DNA of 64,000 nucleotides from contig JAGXFL010000008.1 of NCBI GenBank assembly GCA_024637295.1, positions 1 to 64,000 on the forward strand, read 5' to 3'. The notes below the pieces were generated by a model. That model ran no database searches. It saw only the letters and a program-made list of their open reading frames with translations, and was not told the DNA's origin. The position numbers and the translations under genes are program-made. This DNA is from Sulfuricurvum sp. Its GTDB lineage: Bacteria > Campylobacterota > Campylobacteria > Campylobacterales > Sulfurimonadaceae. The first letter of the stretch is position 1. Each line of letters begins with the position of its first letter. This document shows, piece after piece, positions 30,321 through 40,489 of this stretch.

Positions 30321-31421
30321 TTAAAACGTCGCTACCACCCATTGAGTAATGGCAAAACCACCCAAAACAAGCCAAAGAAACATAGAACCTGCTGTATACA
30401 ATGGTGCTAATCCAAATCCTTTAAACTTCGCGAAACGCGTCCCCATACCCAATGCCGTCATTGCCATTGTAAGCAAAAAGGTATCTACCATGTTAATATT
30501 TGCAATGACACCTGTAATAATAGTCGCTACATCCACCGTCGCGCTCAAAGTATAATCGTGTATTAATGAATTGACACCGGCCATACCAATAAAATAGACG
30601 GCAAACCATGGTATTACCAGTTTAACTTTTGAACCCTCTCCTCCTGATTTTTTTGCCATATAGCTCAAAATAAGACCCAAAACGATCAACATAGGAGCAA
30701 TCAGGATAACTCTCGTCATCTTAACGATTACCGCAGTATTTGCCATAGACTGATCTGCACCGGGTACAGATGCCGGGACCGCTACTACTTGTGCTACTTC
30801 ATGTATCGTGCCGCCTACATACATCCCAAACGTTGACGGACTCATATGTAAAAATCCGGATGAGGGTTCGATGATCGTCGCATAAAGGACCGGGTATAAA
30901 AACATCGAGATCGTTCCAAAAAGAACTACCATAGAAACAGCAATTGCCGTTTTATGATCTTCAGACTTTAAGACAGGTTCTGTTGCCAAAACAGCTGCCG
31001 CTCCACATACAGAAGCACCAGAAGCCGTTAAAATAGACGTATCACGATCCATTTTAAAGACTTTAGTCCCTAGCCAAATACCCACAATCATAGTTGAAGA
31101 GAGTACCAAGAGAGAAACCATAAACCCTTGTATTCCTACCTCAGCGATTTGCTGAAATGTGATTCTAAAGCCGTAAAAAACAATAGCGAAACGTAGAATT
31201 TTTTTACCCGAAAACGTAATACCACTTTCCCATACAGACGGAAATTTATTATGCAGGGTATTGGCATAAAATATACCCAAAACAATCCCCACAACCAACG
31301 GTGAGATTCCTAAATTTTTGATGATAGCCAAATCGGCGATCATGGTTGCTGCAGCGGCAAAAATAGCGACAAATAGAATACCATTCATCGTTCCTGCACG
31401 CTTTTGAGGTGAAAATGGCAT
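30321..31421 (-). CDS. YeiH-family (putative sulfate exporter/UPF0324) transporter
   Basis: A 366-residue protein with about ten membrane segments. It carries family motifs GLxxVGIVLGIFYANT-like near residue 40, FYGFRITFQQI, and SGASVCGAAAVLATEPVL in the middle. Family members have been proposed to export sulfate or sulfite-type anions, but the substrate is unproven. That would suit a sulfur oxidiser; this is inference. AAGGAG precedes the ATG. Its stop is one base from the convergent comM stop. Confidence 0.85.
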   Translation of the reverse strand: MPFSPQKRAGTMNGILFVAIFAAAATMIADLAIIKNLGISPLVVGIVLGIFYANTLHNKFPSVWESGITFSGKKILRFAIVFYGFRITFQQIAEVGIQGFMVSLLVLSSTMIVGIWLGTKVFKMDRDTSILTASGASVCGAAAVLATEPVLKSEDHKTAIAVSMVVLFGTISMFLYPVLYATIIEPSSGFLHMSPSTFGMYVGGTIHEVAQVVAVPASVPGADQSMANTAVIVKMTRVILIAPMLIVLGLILSYMAKKSGGEGSKVKLVIPWFAVYFIGMAGVNSLIHDYTLSATVDVATIITGVIANINMVDTFLLTMAMTALGMGTRFAKFKGFGLAPLYTAGSMFLWLVLGGFAITQWVVATF

Positions 31422-31478
31422 GCTACTCCTTCTTATCTATAATTTAAGGGGGCATTATAGAACAAAATAATTAACAGA

Positions 31479-34400
31479 CTATTTTACAGCGATTTCCAAT
31501 CGTGCGGAAATTGCTTTGTCAGCATCTGCGACTACCTTTTCACTAGCCGCTATGTTAATACGATCAGCGAGCGCACCCTCTTTTTTCAAGTACCCAATCA
31601 CAGCATTGGCTCTAGCTTTGGCTAGAGCACTCAACTCTTCAGGAGTGACGACCTGCATCGGGATCAAACGTTCGATCAATGCCTGAGTGTAATGCTGAAC
31701 GAACTCAGCTTCTTGACTGTACTTCTTCGCTAACCCATTGCGCATTGATTTTAGCTCTGAGCTATCTAGAGATTTTTTCGCTGTTTTTTCTAACATTTCC
31801 AGACTCATGGTATCCGTCGAATCAATACTTCTTTTTGGATCTGCCCCTACGACTGCATGGATCAGTTTTTGAACTCGCAGTGCTTTATCATCTTCAACAA
31901 ATGCCCATGCACCATGGACTTTTAAACTCAGTTTTGGACGTTTTGTTAGGACTGCCGCTAATTTATCAAGCTGTTCTCGCATTGGAGGAGTCAGCGTATA
32001 TTCCCCCGCTTCAAAAGAAACACTTGAAAGGGCTTTATCATCGGATGATACCCCCATCAAAGAACCCAAAAGCTTGAACGGTGATGTCACCGCCTTGGTC
32101 AATAGATTTCCGATCACCTGCCATACCACTTTGCCGTATTTAAAATCAGGGCTGTTTACATCTCCTTTAATCGGCAGATCAATATCAATAATCCCTTCTC
32201 CATCTTCAAGTAATGCCACCACCAAGCCCATCGGCCATGGTGACCCTCCCGCTTTCTCTTCACCCAGTTCGATTTGTTTGATGACGACTTTGTTTTGAGC
32301 ATCCAGTTTTCCGGCATTAATTTTATACCCCAGATTCAAGAACAGCTTGCCATTAGCTATTTTATACCCTAAAAACTGCAAAGAATAAGGGGTATACTGT
32401 TTTAATTCAAGATTATCAAACGCGATATTAATATCGGTAAACAATTTCGGGGCATTGGTATTAAGCGAACCGTCAATCTTTGCTAATCCATACTGATCGA
32501 CTCCCCCTCTCAAACGGACAAATGTTGTGACATCTTTTGTGGTCGATATTCCTAATACCTCTCCGTTAAGATCGTGTATGTAGGTTTTAAACGGCAACGG
32601 CAAGGAGAGATCACTAAACGTTGCACTGCTGTTAAGAATAGCAAGTTTGACAACATCAATGCCAAAGGGATGAGCATTCTCTTTGGTCGTATTTGTTTCG
32701 CCCTTTTTAGCTTTGCTCAAAGTAGAATAGTTCAATGTCTTGTTATGGTCCACTAATGCATTGGTATAAAGTCCATTCACACTTAGCTGATTGATTTTAA
32801 GACGATTATCGGGATATGCATAGACAAATGGGGTTACACCGATACGATTCCATCCTAACAATACTGAATTATCACGACGATCTTCTACGACCCAGTCCGA
32901 CAATGCCAACTTTCCCTCAACAGAAGTTTTGTCCGGAGTATAGATATAGGAACCTTTGAGTGACAGATCTCCTCGGCGCAACGCGGCATTGGTACTTGTC
33001 TCAAGATATGGGTCAATGAGTGGAAGTGAAAAATGGTTGAGCTCAAACTCCCCTTTGCTTTTAAGCGCTTCGCGAGTTGTCAGGGAATGAAGCGTGAGTG
33101 TTGTTTTTTGATTAATTCGTCCCGATCCATCTAGACGAATTTCCCCTTTTGGATTACTTGATATCCCATTAATATTGATCTGAAGCTGATCGATATTGGC
33201 TACAATAGGATGTGCAGGGACTTCATCTGTAAAATCCACTCCGGTATTGTTGAGAGCAATATCATGGATTACATATGACCATGGAGCTTCTTGTGAACTT
33301 GGAGCTTTTTTTGCAGAGGCAAATACCAATTGCCCCAAATCGATATTCCCGTCTTTAAGTCGCTTTAACGCAATATGATTCCCTTCAACCCCAATGCTCT
33401 CAATAGACACGTGTTTTGCCTCCCGCTGTAGCGAGATACCGTTGATATCCAAACTCTCAAAGCCGGCGAATACTCGACTTTCCCCTATTTTATTGATCCC
33501 CAATTGTCCACAGTGTATTGCCGCATTTAAAAGCTTTGATGGATCGCTATTAAGATTTTGCGTATGCAAACTTAGACCGCTTAGAGCCGCATGATACGGT
33601 GTCTTTGGTGCATAATCATCCCATGTCAATCCGATATCTTCTAATGTGACATCTTTGACTGAAACTTGCCATGGCACTTTCGTCTCATTTTCATCAGATG
33701 GAAACGCTTTTTGGATCTGCTGTAGATAATCGTTCCAATCAATCACTCCACTACGTGCACGTGCCGCGCTCACCCCCAAGCCTTTAAGTTTTACCTCTTG
33801 GGCTTCAAATACTTTACGCAATGGCCATACATCTGCTTTGCTGATTTTAAACGATTCCAGCCCTAGAAGTGTCTTATCACCATTTTTGGGAATAATACGC
33901 AACTTGTTCAGTTTCATATGAAGTTTTGAAAGCTTTGTCGCATTGATATCATTGGCGCTAAGGGTATATTGGCATCCGAAATTTACCGTTCCATCGGCGA
34001 CTTCAATAGGAAGTTTATCCTTAAAATAACGCCATGGGGTGTACAGTTTTCCTGAATCAAATGCTATGCTTCCCTGTAACTCAAAAGGCTTTATCTGTCC
34101 GATCTTCCCTCGTAGATCAATAAAGCCTCCCTCATTGATGGTTGCGTACAATCGCATCATTCCACGATTACTAGAAGCGTCACGTAGATCAATATTTTCC
34201 AGATGAAATCCTATTGAATCAATAGCCTGATGGTAGTGTTTCCCCTCACTCTCATCCGTAAAGTCAATCCCCCCTCCCTTAAGAGTAAAGTTATTCAATA
34301 ATAGGGCTAATGGCTTAGATTCTTCTGCTGTTTGATTCTTATCGCCTCCCAATGCACTTAGCCATCCAAAATTCATCTCGCCCTGAGCGTCTTTATGCAA

Positions 34401-34727
34401 TGTAATCAGCGGTTTTTCAATGGTAACCTCTTGAATCACCAAACCAAACTTCCAAATATAATCAACAGGATTCACATTCACCATCAAAAAATCTACGGCT
34501 ATAAAATCGCTGTTTTTTGGAGTTTTAAAGGTAAAATTATGAAGAGAAAGTTTAAATGTGAATGGATTAAATGAAGCCGATTTTACACTGAATACACCGC
34601 CTTGCGTTACCTCTGATATTTTTTGAGGTGCAATGTTTTTAATGACATACGGGACTCCAAAAAAGCCGATTATCCCATATGTTACAAATATTCCTGCAAC
34701 TGCTTTGAGTATCCCTATTTTTTTCAT
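31479..34727 (-). CDS. DUF748/AsmA-like giant envelope protein
   Basis: A 1082-residue protein with one N-terminal transmembrane helix (about 7-28). A very long beta-rich region follows, with repeated strands such as NFTLKGGGIDFTDES, DVTLEDIGLTW and DIALNNTGVDFTDE, typical of DUF748 and AsmA repeats. The last 200 residues contain an OmpA-like segment (KRPKLSLKVHGAW...ALAKARANAVIGYL). By analogy with AsmA/TamB bridge proteins it may span the periplasm and move phospholipids to the outer membrane; that is inferred. It is monocistronic. Confidence 0.82.
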   Translation of the reverse strand: MKKIGILKAVAGIFVTYGIIGFFGVPYVIKNIAPQKISEVTQGGVFSVKSASFNPFTFKLSLHNFTFKTPKNSDFIAVDFLMVNVNPVDYIWKFGLVIQEVTIEKPLITLHKDAQGEMNFGWLSALGGDKNQTAEESKPLALLLNNFTLKGGGIDFTDESEGKHYHQAIDSIGFHLENIDLRDASSNRGMMRLYATINEGGFIDLRGKIGQIKPFELQGSIAFDSGKLYTPWRYFKDKLPIEVADGTVNFGCQYTLSANDINATKLSKLHMKLNKLRIIPKNGDKTLLGLESFKISKADVWPLRKVFEAQEVKLKGLGVSAARARSGVIDWNDYLQQIQKAFPSDENETKVPWQVSVKDVTLEDIGLTWDDYAPKTPYHAALSGLSLHTQNLNSDPSKLLNAAIHCGQLGINKIGESRVFAGFESLDINGISLQREAKHVSIESIGVEGNHIALKRLKDGNIDLGQLVFASAKKAPSSQEAPWSYVIHDIALNNTGVDFTDEVPAHPIVANIDQLQININGISSNPKGEIRLDGSGRINQKTTLTLHSLTTREALKSKGEFELNHFSLPLIDPYLETSTNAALRRGDLSLKGSYIYTPDKTSVEGKLALSDWVVEDRRDNSVLLGWNRIGVTPFVYAYPDNRLKINQLSVNGLYTNALVDHNKTLNYSTLSKAKKGETNTTKENAHPFGIDVVKLAILNSSATFSDLSLPLPFKTYIHDLNGEVLGISTTKDVTTFVRLRGGVDQYGLAKIDGSLNTNAPKLFTDINIAFDNLELKQYTPYSLQFLGYKIANGKLFLNLGYKINAGKLDAQNKVVIKQIELGEEKAGGSPWPMGLVVALLEDGEGIIDIDLPIKGDVNSPDFKYGKVVWQVIGNLLTKAVTSPFKLLGSLMGVSSDDKALSSVSFEAGEYTLTPPMREQLDKLAAVLTKRPKLSLKVHGAWAFVEDDKALRVQKLIHAVVGADPKRSIDSTDTMSLEMLEKTAKKSLDSSELKSMRNGLAKKYSQEAEFVQHYTQALIERLIPMQVVTPEELSALAKARANAVIGYLKKEGALADRINIAASEKVVADADKAISARLEIAVK

Positions 34728-34762
34728 AATCCATTCTCCTGCCTAGTGGCTTTAATGATATC

Positions 34763-34785
34763 TAGTGTAGAATAGTATAACACTA
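34763..34785. promoter_or_regulatory. nrdB promoter with inverted repeat
   Basis: TAGTGT (763-768 of this kilobase) and ACACTA (780-785) form a 6-11-6 inverted repeat overlapping a TATAAC -10 candidate at 34776-34781, 20-40 bases upstream of nrdB. It does not fit the 16-bp NrdR consensus. A regulatory role is only suggested by placement. Confidence 0.35.
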
Positions 34786-34804
34786 ACCAGCTTTTGGAGT
34801 ACCT

Positions 34805-35824
34805 ATGCAACGCAAGAAAATTTACAATCCGTCATCAACTGAGCATGTCAATGATCGGCGTATTTTCGGCGGCAATCCGACCGGTATTTTCGAGCTCAAT
34901 AATATCAAATACCAATGGGCCTATAACTTATGGGAAATGATGCTTAACAACACGTGGTTCCCAAAAGAGGTCGATATGACCCGCGATGCAGTGGACTATA
35001 AATACCTCACAGAGATGGAAAAAACAGCATACGATAAAGCTCTGTCGCAGCTCATCTTCATGGACTCACTTCAAACCAACAACCTGATGGACAATATCAA
35101 TCCGTATGTGACTGCACCGGAGATCAATCTCATCCTCGTACGTCAAAGTTTTGAAGAGGCGCTCCACTCTCAAAGCTACGCCGTCATGGTCGATTCGATC
35201 AGCCAAAACAGCGAAGAGATCTATCAGCTTTGGCGCACCGACATGATGCTCAAAACCAAAAATGACTCGATCGCTGCGCGTTACGATGAATTGGCCAACG
35301 ATCCAAGTGAAAGCGCCTTCTTAAAAGCATGTTTTGCGAATCAGATTTTAGAGGGTATCTATTTTTACAGCGGCTTTACCTACCTCTACACCCTGGCACG
35401 TTCAGGCAAGATGTTGGGAAGTGCACAGATGATCCGATTTATTCAGCGTGACGAAGTGACCCACCTCGTTTTGTTCCAAAACATCATCAACACCCTTCGC
35501 CGTGAACGTCCCGATCTCTTTACCGATGCCCTTACCGAAGAAGTGTACGACATGTTTCGCAAAGCGGTCGAACTTGAATGTGCATGGGGGAAATACATCA
35601 CCCAAGGACAAATTTTAGGTCTAACCAATGAGATCGTAGAACAATACATCCAGTATCTAGCTGATGTACGTCTCAATGCCGTAGGACTAAAGCCTCTTTA
35701 TAATGTCTCTAATCCTATTAAATGGGTTGATGATTTCAGTAAGTTTAATGATCAAAAGACAAACTTCTTTGAAGGTACCGTTACCAACTATTCCAAAGGA
35801 AGCCTCAGCTTTGACGACTTCTAA
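34805..35824 (+). CDS. nrdB: ribonucleoside-diphosphate reductase beta subunit (class I)
   Basis: A 339-residue di-iron radical subunit. Metal-ligand helices are visible in [13 protein letters not shown] and [13 protein letters not shown], with the earlier D/E ligand in the segment before TNNLMDNI. It pairs with NrdA encoded 15 kb away on the other strand, rather than in an nrdAB operon. TTGGAG precedes the ATG. Its end overlaps the next gene by 14 bases. Confidence 0.96.
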   Translation: MQRKKIYNPSSTEHVNDRRIFGGNPTGIFELNNIKYQWAYNLWEMMLNNTWFPKEVDMTRDAVDYKYLTEMEKTAYDKALSQLIFMDSLQTNNLMDNINPYVTAPEINLILVRQSFEEALHSQSYAVMVDSISQNSEEIYQLWRTDMMLKTKNDSIAARYDELANDPSESAFLKACFANQILEGIYFYSGFTYLYTLARSGKMLGSAQMIRFIQRDEVTHLVLFQNIINTLRRERPDLFTDALTEEVYDMFRKAVELECAWGKYITQGQILGLTNEIVEQYIQYLADVRLNAVGLKPLYNVSNPIKWVDDFSKFNDQKTNFFEGTVTNYSKGSLSFDDF

Positions 35825-36554
35825 AACACGTCCCCTTACAACACTGTGTTTTCCGACCGATTTTCAATTTGAAAAAAATCTGACGTATCTCATAGAACTC
35901 ATTTCTCAAACACCTTCGGATGCCATCATCGTTGCACCTGAAGTATGTTTAAGCGGTTTTTCGTACGATCGATTTGACGAAGCGGCAGCATTCACCCCTA
36001 TCGCTTTAGAGCAGCTTCTTGCGTGTGTCCAAGACAGATTACTGATATTTACCGCTATCACCCTCACAGATGGCCAATTTTTCAATACCGCGTATGCGCT
36101 TCATAATAGTGCTATTCTTCACACACAAAGTAAAGTAAAACTGTTTGCACTTGGAGGGGAAACTGACTATTTTACAGCAGGAAATGAAGATGAAATTAGA
36201 CCTTTTGATTTTCAAGGCATCTCAATCGGTATACTGATTTGCTTTGAGCTACGCTTCAAGACACTTTGGCAGGCATTAGAGGGGTGTGATATCATCGCTG
36301 TTCCTGCCCAATGGGGAAAACTGCGCAGTGACCATTACGTCATCCTCACCAACGCCATAGCCGTAATGAATCAATGCTATATCGCCGCTTCCGATGCCCT
36401 CAATGAAGATACTAGCGGTATGAGCGGCATCATCACACCCTTTGGGGCAGAGATACGCAACAATGGAGAGGAAATTCTCACCTCCACGTATGAAGAGCGT
36501 ACGGTTACTTCCATGCGTCGATATTTAAATGTAGGAATCTCTCGTGATCGATAA
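35811..36554 (+). CDS. carbon-nitrogen hydrolase (nitrilase superfamily)
   Basis: A 247-residue amidase-type enzyme with the Glu-Lys-Cys triad: Glu in [10 protein letters not shown] near residue 42, Lys in QSKVKLF near 106, Cys in [10 protein letters not shown] near 140. The substrate is unknown. An in-frame ATG at 35703 lies deep in nrdB; the TTG at 35811, behind AAAGGA, starts just before the conserved core and gives normal coupling. Start moderately sure. Confidence 0.82.
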   Translation: MTTSKTRPLTTLCFPTDFQFEKNLTYLIELISQTPSDAIIVAPEVCLSGFSYDRFDEAAAFTPIALEQLLACVQDRLLIFTAITLTDGQFFNTAYALHNSAILHTQSKVKLFALGGETDYFTAGNEDEIRPFDFQGISIGILICFELRFKTLWQALEGCDIIAVPAQWGKLRSDHYVILTNAIAVMNQCYIAASDALNEDTSGMSGIITPFGAEIRNNGEEILTSTYEERTVTSMRRYLNVGISRDR

Positions 36555-37185
36555 AGTAACCATCATCAAAACGACCCGCATGGCCGAAGAGATCACAAAA
36601 AAATTTCCCCTTCGTGAGAGTATCAAAAGTGCCATCATTCAAACCAATCGCGAAGCATTTGTCCCCTTATCCATGCGTCATAATGCGTATCGTTTAGATG
36701 CGCTTCCGATAGGAGCCCAACAATACATCTCATCTCCTCTTACTGTCGCCAAGATGACGCAATACCTCAGCCCTGAGGGGTGTGACAATGTTTTGGAGGT
36801 CGGTTGCGGCAGCGGCTACCAGGCAGCCGTTCTCTCCCGTATCTTTCGCCGCGTTTTCACCATTGAGAGAATCGAATCATTACTTCTGGAAGCAAAAGAA
36901 CGTTTTCGCCATCTCAAACACGGTAATATCCACACCCGTACCGATGACGGTCAAAACGGTTGGGAACAATATGCCCCCTTTGATCGTATTTTATTCTCCG
37001 CTTCTGCACGCACCATCCCTCAAAAACTCTTTGACCAACTCAAAGAAGGTGGCATTTTAATCGCACCTATGGAGCGCGGACGCGAACAGATCATCACCCG
37101 CTTTACCAAGCAAGGGAACAAAATCATAGAAGACGCCCTCGAGGTATGTGACTTTGTCCCCATTTGTGATGGAGTCGTACGGTGA
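36544..37185 (+). CDS. pcm: protein-L-isoaspartate O-methyltransferase
   Basis: A 213-residue SAM enzyme that repairs isoaspartyl residues in aged proteins. SAM motif NVLEVGCGSGYQAAVLS is near residue 81, preceded by the PCMT hallmark GAQQYISSPLTVAKM, in which the usual GQTIS region is recognisable, and followed by DRILFSASARTIPQ. The GTG start overlaps the previous gene by 11 bases. Confidence 0.92.
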   Translation: MIDKVTIIKTTRMAEEITKKFPLRESIKSAIIQTNREAFVPLSMRHNAYRLDALPIGAQQYISSPLTVAKMTQYLSPEGCDNVLEVGCGSGYQAAVLSRIFRRVFTIERIESLLLEAKERFRHLKHGNIHTRTDDGQNGWEQYAPFDRILFSASARTIPQKLFDQLKEGGILIAPMERGREQIITRFTKQGNKIIEDALEVCDFVPICDGVVR

Positions 37186-37793
37186 ACGATCAACGCGAAT
37201 TCTGGAATGAACGCTTCAGCCGTGAGGGATACTTTTACGGTACAACCCCTAATTTGTATCTAGCCTCTCATATCGATTTTCTTCCTCCTCGTCAAACTGT
37301 TTTGTTTTTAGGGGAGGGGGAGGGACGAAATGCTGTGTATGCAGTTGAGCGCGGCCATACCGTCACAGCTCTCGATGCAGCAGAAATCGGTCTTGCCAAA
37401 ACTGCCATGCTGGCTCAATCAAGAGGGTTTGAAATATCACTCATTCATACCGATTTGGAGTTTTGGTATCCAACCCAAAACTACGATGCCATTATGTGTT
37501 CATTCCTCCATCTTATAGAACCCTTACGCAGTGAAGTGTTTGCAAAATCCATAGAGCATCTGACAAGTGGCGGGGTATTAGTTGGTGAATTTTTTTCGAT
37601 CTATCAACTACCAAAAAAAACCGGTGGACCTAAAGATCTCAATCTCCTCTATACAGCTGATCAACTCCTCGCTATCATCACAACCTTACCGTGCGAAATC
37701 TTAGAGTTATGTGAAATCGATACCGAGCTGTATGAGGGGACAGGGCATAATGGCCATGCATCCGTAGTACGCCTAAAAGTACAAAAGAGATGA
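37182..37793 (+). CDS. class I SAM methyltransferase (TehB/TPMT-like)
   Basis: A 203-residue methyltransferase. It starts with FWNERFSREGYFYGTTPNLYL, the typical opening of TehB and thiopurine-methyltransferase-like proteins. SAM motif I is VLFLGEGEGRNAVYA near 36 and LDAAEIGLAKT follows. Substrate unknown; small-molecule or metalloid methylation is common in this group. The GTG start overlaps pcm by 4 bases, and its stop overlaps the next gene by 4. Confidence 0.83.
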   Translation: MNDQREFWNERFSREGYFYGTTPNLYLASHIDFLPPRQTVLFLGEGEGRNAVYAVERGHTVTALDAAEIGLAKTAMLAQSRGFEISLIHTDLEFWYPTQNYDAIMCSFLHLIEPLRSEVFAKSIEHLTSGGVLVGEFFSIYQLPKKTGGPKDLNLLYTADQLLAIITTLPCEILELCEIDTELYEGTGHNGHASVVRLKVQKR

Positions 37794-38731
37794 GTCTTCC
37801 TGAAGCGTTTATAGAGCGCATGCACCAAATTGTTCCACGTGAACAACTTCAAACCATCCTCAAGACTTTTGATGCTCCAAAACAGGTCACATTTCGTGTA
37901 AATACCCTCAAATCATCCCCTATTGAGCTTGAAAAAGAACTCATGGTGGCTAATATCCCTTATGAGCGTATAGCATGGCTTGAGGGAGCTTATCGTATCT
38001 CACCAGACGACAAACTGCGACTTACACAAACCGATGCCTTTTATGGCGGAAAACTTTACATCCAAAACCTTGCTTCCATGGTAGCTCCACTGATTTTGGC
38101 ACCCTTACCTGAGGAAACCGTTCTTGATCTTGCCGCAGCACCAGGGGGAAAGACGCTGATGCTTGCAGGAATGATGCAAAACACAGGATGGCTGTCTGCG
38201 GTAGAACCCACACGCGAACGCTTTTTTCGTCTTAGAACCAATCTGGAAAACCAAGGGGTTACCAATGCCCACACCTATATGACCGATGGGCGCAGTGTGG
38301 GAAAAAAATGCCCTGAGATGTTTGATCGCATCATGCTCGATGCTCCCTGCTCTTCCGAAGCGCGTTTTAAGACCCATGAACCCAAATCAATGTCATTTTG
38401 GAGTGTTCACAAGGCTAAAGAGACCTCAAAACTTCAACGCCGGCTACTGCTATCAGCGTATGATGCCCTTAAGCCTGGAGGAAAACTGCTCTACTGTACC
38501 TGCTCTTTTTCACCTGAAGAAAATGAAAGCCCTCTTCACTATTTGCTAGAACGTCATGGTGAAAATCTCTCAACACTCCCCATTTTACTGCCTTTTGAGA
38601 ATATACAAAAGCCTTTAGCGCGTTGGGGCAAAGAGATCTTTGACAACCGAATCCAAAATGCCGTGCGTATTCTCCCCACCGATACCATTGACGGATTCTT
38701 TTTATGCTTATTAGAAAAGAAACTGTGCTAA
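37790..38731 (+). CDS. RNA (cytosine-5) methyltransferase, RsmB/NOP2 family
   Basis: A 313-residue enzyme. SAM motif LDLAAAPGGKTL is near residue 108, motif IV LDAPCSSEARF carries the release Cys, and motif VI LLYCTCSFSPEENE carries the nucleophilic Cys. There is no N-terminal NusB domain, so it is RsmF- or NOP2-like rather than full RsmB. The target RNA position is unknown. Confidence 0.88.
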   Translation: MSLPEAFIERMHQIVPREQLQTILKTFDAPKQVTFRVNTLKSSPIELEKELMVANIPYERIAWLEGAYRISPDDKLRLTQTDAFYGGKLYIQNLASMVAPLILAPLPEETVLDLAAAPGGKTLMLAGMMQNTGWLSAVEPTRERFFRLRTNLENQGVTNAHTYMTDGRSVGKKCPEMFDRIMLDAPCSSEARFKTHEPKSMSFWSVHKAKETSKLQRRLLLSAYDALKPGGKLLYCTCSFSPEENESPLHYLLERHGENLSTLPILLPFENIQKPLARWGKEIFDNRIQNAVRILPTDTIDGFFLCLLEKKLC

Positions 38732-38769
38732 AATACCCCCATTACTTCCGCAACCAATTAAGGGATATA

Positions 38770-39429
38770 ATGTTAACTCAAAAGCTGCTACTGACCATTT
38801 TGTCACTTGCCTTTATGTTTAACACACTTCATGCGGAACCTACTTGTGCCCAAAATGCCCAAGAAGGAACTATCTCTTTTTATCATGAAAACTATATCGA
38901 AGCTCAAAAATATCTCACCAAAGCCTCTCAAGCCGGTGACCCAAGTGCAAACTATTATTTAGGAATCATGTATCTCAACGGCTATGGTGTCCCCGTAAAC
39001 TACCAAGAAGCCGCACGTCTTTTCACCCTCAGTGCACAAAAAAATCATTCAGGCGGTCAGATCGCACTGGGAGTTTTGCTCATCGAAGGGATTGGAATCC
39101 CTCAAAACTTCAAACGTGCCGCAGCATTATTGACACTTTCAGCCAAACAGGACAATCAAAGTGCCCAAGCCATTCTTGGATGGATCTATAAATACGGTGT
39201 TGGTGTACCGGAAAATAGGATCGTTGCATATGCCCTGTGGAACTATGTAGCTGCAAAAGGGGATGATTGGGCACGCTACAATCGCAACTATCTTCTGTCA
39301 GAGATGACCGAAGATGATCTGTATAAAGCGCAAGACCTCTCTATGAACCTCTCAGCCCTATGGAACTATTTGGAACATAAACAGGCTCCTGTCACAAAAA
39401 ACACCTCAAAGAAAAAAAGAAAACACTAG
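38770..39429 (+). CDS. secreted Sel1-repeat protein
   Basis: A 219-residue protein. It has an N-terminal signal peptide of about 23 residues ending near LHAEPT, and at least three Sel1-like repeats (YYLGIMYLNGYGVPVNYQEA, ALGVLLIEGIGIPQNFKRA, AILGWIYKYGVGVPENRIVA). The C-terminal tail is Lys-rich. Sel1 repeats bind partner proteins; its role is unknown. The ATG at 38770 follows AAGGGATATA. An upstream in-frame ATG would bury the signal peptide. Confidence 0.85.
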   Translation: MLTQKLLLTILSLAFMFNTLHAEPTCAQNAQEGTISFYHENYIEAQKYLTKASQAGDPSANYYLGIMYLNGYGVPVNYQEAARLFTLSAQKNHSGGQIALGVLLIEGIGIPQNFKRAAALLTLSAKQDNQSAQAILGWIYKYGVGVPENRIVAYALWNYVAAKGDDWARYNRNYLLSEMTEDDLYKAQDLSMNLSALWNYLEHKQAPVTKNTSKKKRKH

Positions 39430-39435
39430 CGCCTA

Positions 39436-39954
39436 CTATCCTCGCCAACTTCTCTCTTTCCATGTGTCTACATGAACAAAATTCGAATAGATCCCTATCC
39501 CTGCACCACCGCATAACCGCATCAAACGAGCCAGGTAATCAATCGGAATCCCTTCCATGTGAATGTCCGCTGCTTTCCCATATAGATGCATTGAGTTTAC
39601 CGCAGCACCTTCCGTCATACTGTTTGTATGTTGGGTTCGATACCCGGACGTGAGAATTATAGGTCGTTGTATATGATTACTTGCTAGCCACCCTTGCGCT
39701 TTCGCCAACACAGCAAACAGATTTGGATCCATTTGAACGGCGACTTGATCATGTGTATCCGCAAAAATCTTACACAGATCATAATAACCGTTCTGTTCTA
39801 AAGTACCATTACGCATAAAAGGTATGTTATAGGTATTTCCATTGCGAATGATATGCAGCAGTGTTTCTTCGTCTTTAGCACCACCCGCATATAGGGGAAT
39901 AGTTGCCGTAAATAATAAACTATTCTTTAGAAATGTTCTTCGTTGATTGTTCAT
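39436..39954 (-). CDS. Tat-exported DUF882/YcbK-like peptidase (M15 family)
   Basis: A 172-residue protein with a twin-arginine signal (NNQRRTFLKNSLLF). A YcbK/peptidase M15-type domain follows: TSGYRTQHTN, SMHLYGKAADIHMEG and FVHVDTW supply the His-Asp-His zinc set. It is likely a periplasmic peptidoglycan-processing peptidase. Two further in-frame starts 9 and 15 bases upstream are possible. Note that its proper export by Tat would imply cofactor or folding needs. Confidence 0.85.
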   Translation of the reverse strand: MNNQRRTFLKNSLLFTATIPLYAGGAKDEETLLHIIRNGNTYNIPFMRNGTLEQNGYYDLCKIFADTHDQVAVQMDPNLFAVLAKAQGWLASNHIQRPIILTSGYRTQHTNSMTEGAAVNSMHLYGKAADIHMEGIPIDYLARLMRLCGGAGIGIYSNFVHVDTWKERSWRG

Positions 39955-40034
39955 AAAATCCATACACACTTTTTTAAATTTTGCTATTTCGTAAACAATA
40001 AAAGCAAATTATAGTCCATAATAAAAAAACAAAC

Positions 40035-40052
40035 TTGGAACATCTTTTGCTT
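40035..40052 (+). promoter_or_regulatory. sigma54 promoter of pilus/competence operon
   Basis: TTGGAAC-ATCTT-TTGCTT matches the -24/-12 layout (GG and GC ten bases apart, N5 spacer) 35 bases upstream of the first gene of the cluster. The C at -22 is replaced by A. RpoN dependence would need an enhancer-binding protein, which is not encoded in the window. Confidence 0.7.
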
Positions 40053-40087
40053 TAAGTTCGCTATCTAAACCTCTAGAAAGCAGAGTC

Positions 40088-40489
40088 ATGAACTATTTTT
40101 GGTCATTTCTTTTCATTGCAGCCTCGGTAAATGCGGCCTATAACCCGTTTTTTCATCCACTTGCAAAACCAAAAAAAGCTCCGGAAGTGGCGCCAGCATC
40201 ACACCCGATGCCGCTTCCTCCGCTTTTAAAACCGACATTTGAGCCATCATTAGCGGGACCAAAAGCCCCTTTTGATCTTTCTTCACTTGTCTATAACTGT
40301 TATTTAGAAACAGCAAAGGGCAAATTTATCTTGCTTAAAATTGGAAGTAATACGGTTGTATTAAAAGAGGGAGATCCTTTTTATGCCAATAACAGTAAGT
40401 ACTTTATTCGTAATATTACCAGTAACTTCATCACTGTCGATGATGCCGGTAGAACACAAACCATCTACTTTACCGCGGGAGGTCAATAA
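40088..40489 (+). CDS. PilP/CtsR-like periplasmic protein
   Basis: A 133-residue protein with a short signal peptide (about 17 residues), a proline-rich linker and a C-terminal small beta domain (KGKFILLKIGSNTVVLKEGDPF) that resembles the homology-region domain of PilP/GspC. Such proteins dock the inner-membrane complex to the secretin. It lies directly before the secretin with overlapping stop and start, as ctsR does before ctsD in Campylobacter. Assignment rests on size, export and position. Confidence 0.62.
   Translation: MNYFWSFLFIAASVNAAYNPFFHPLAKPKKAPEVAPASHPMPLPPLLKPTFEPSLAGPKAPFDLSSLVYNCYLETAKGKFILLKIGSNTVVLKEGDPFYANNSKYFIRNITSNFITVDDAGRTQTIYFTAGGQ

Noticed and set aside
34763-34785. 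NrdR box upstream of nrdB
   Set aside because: The inverted repeat TAGTGT...ACACTA does not fit the 16-bp NrdR consensus, and no matching site is seen upstream of nrdA.
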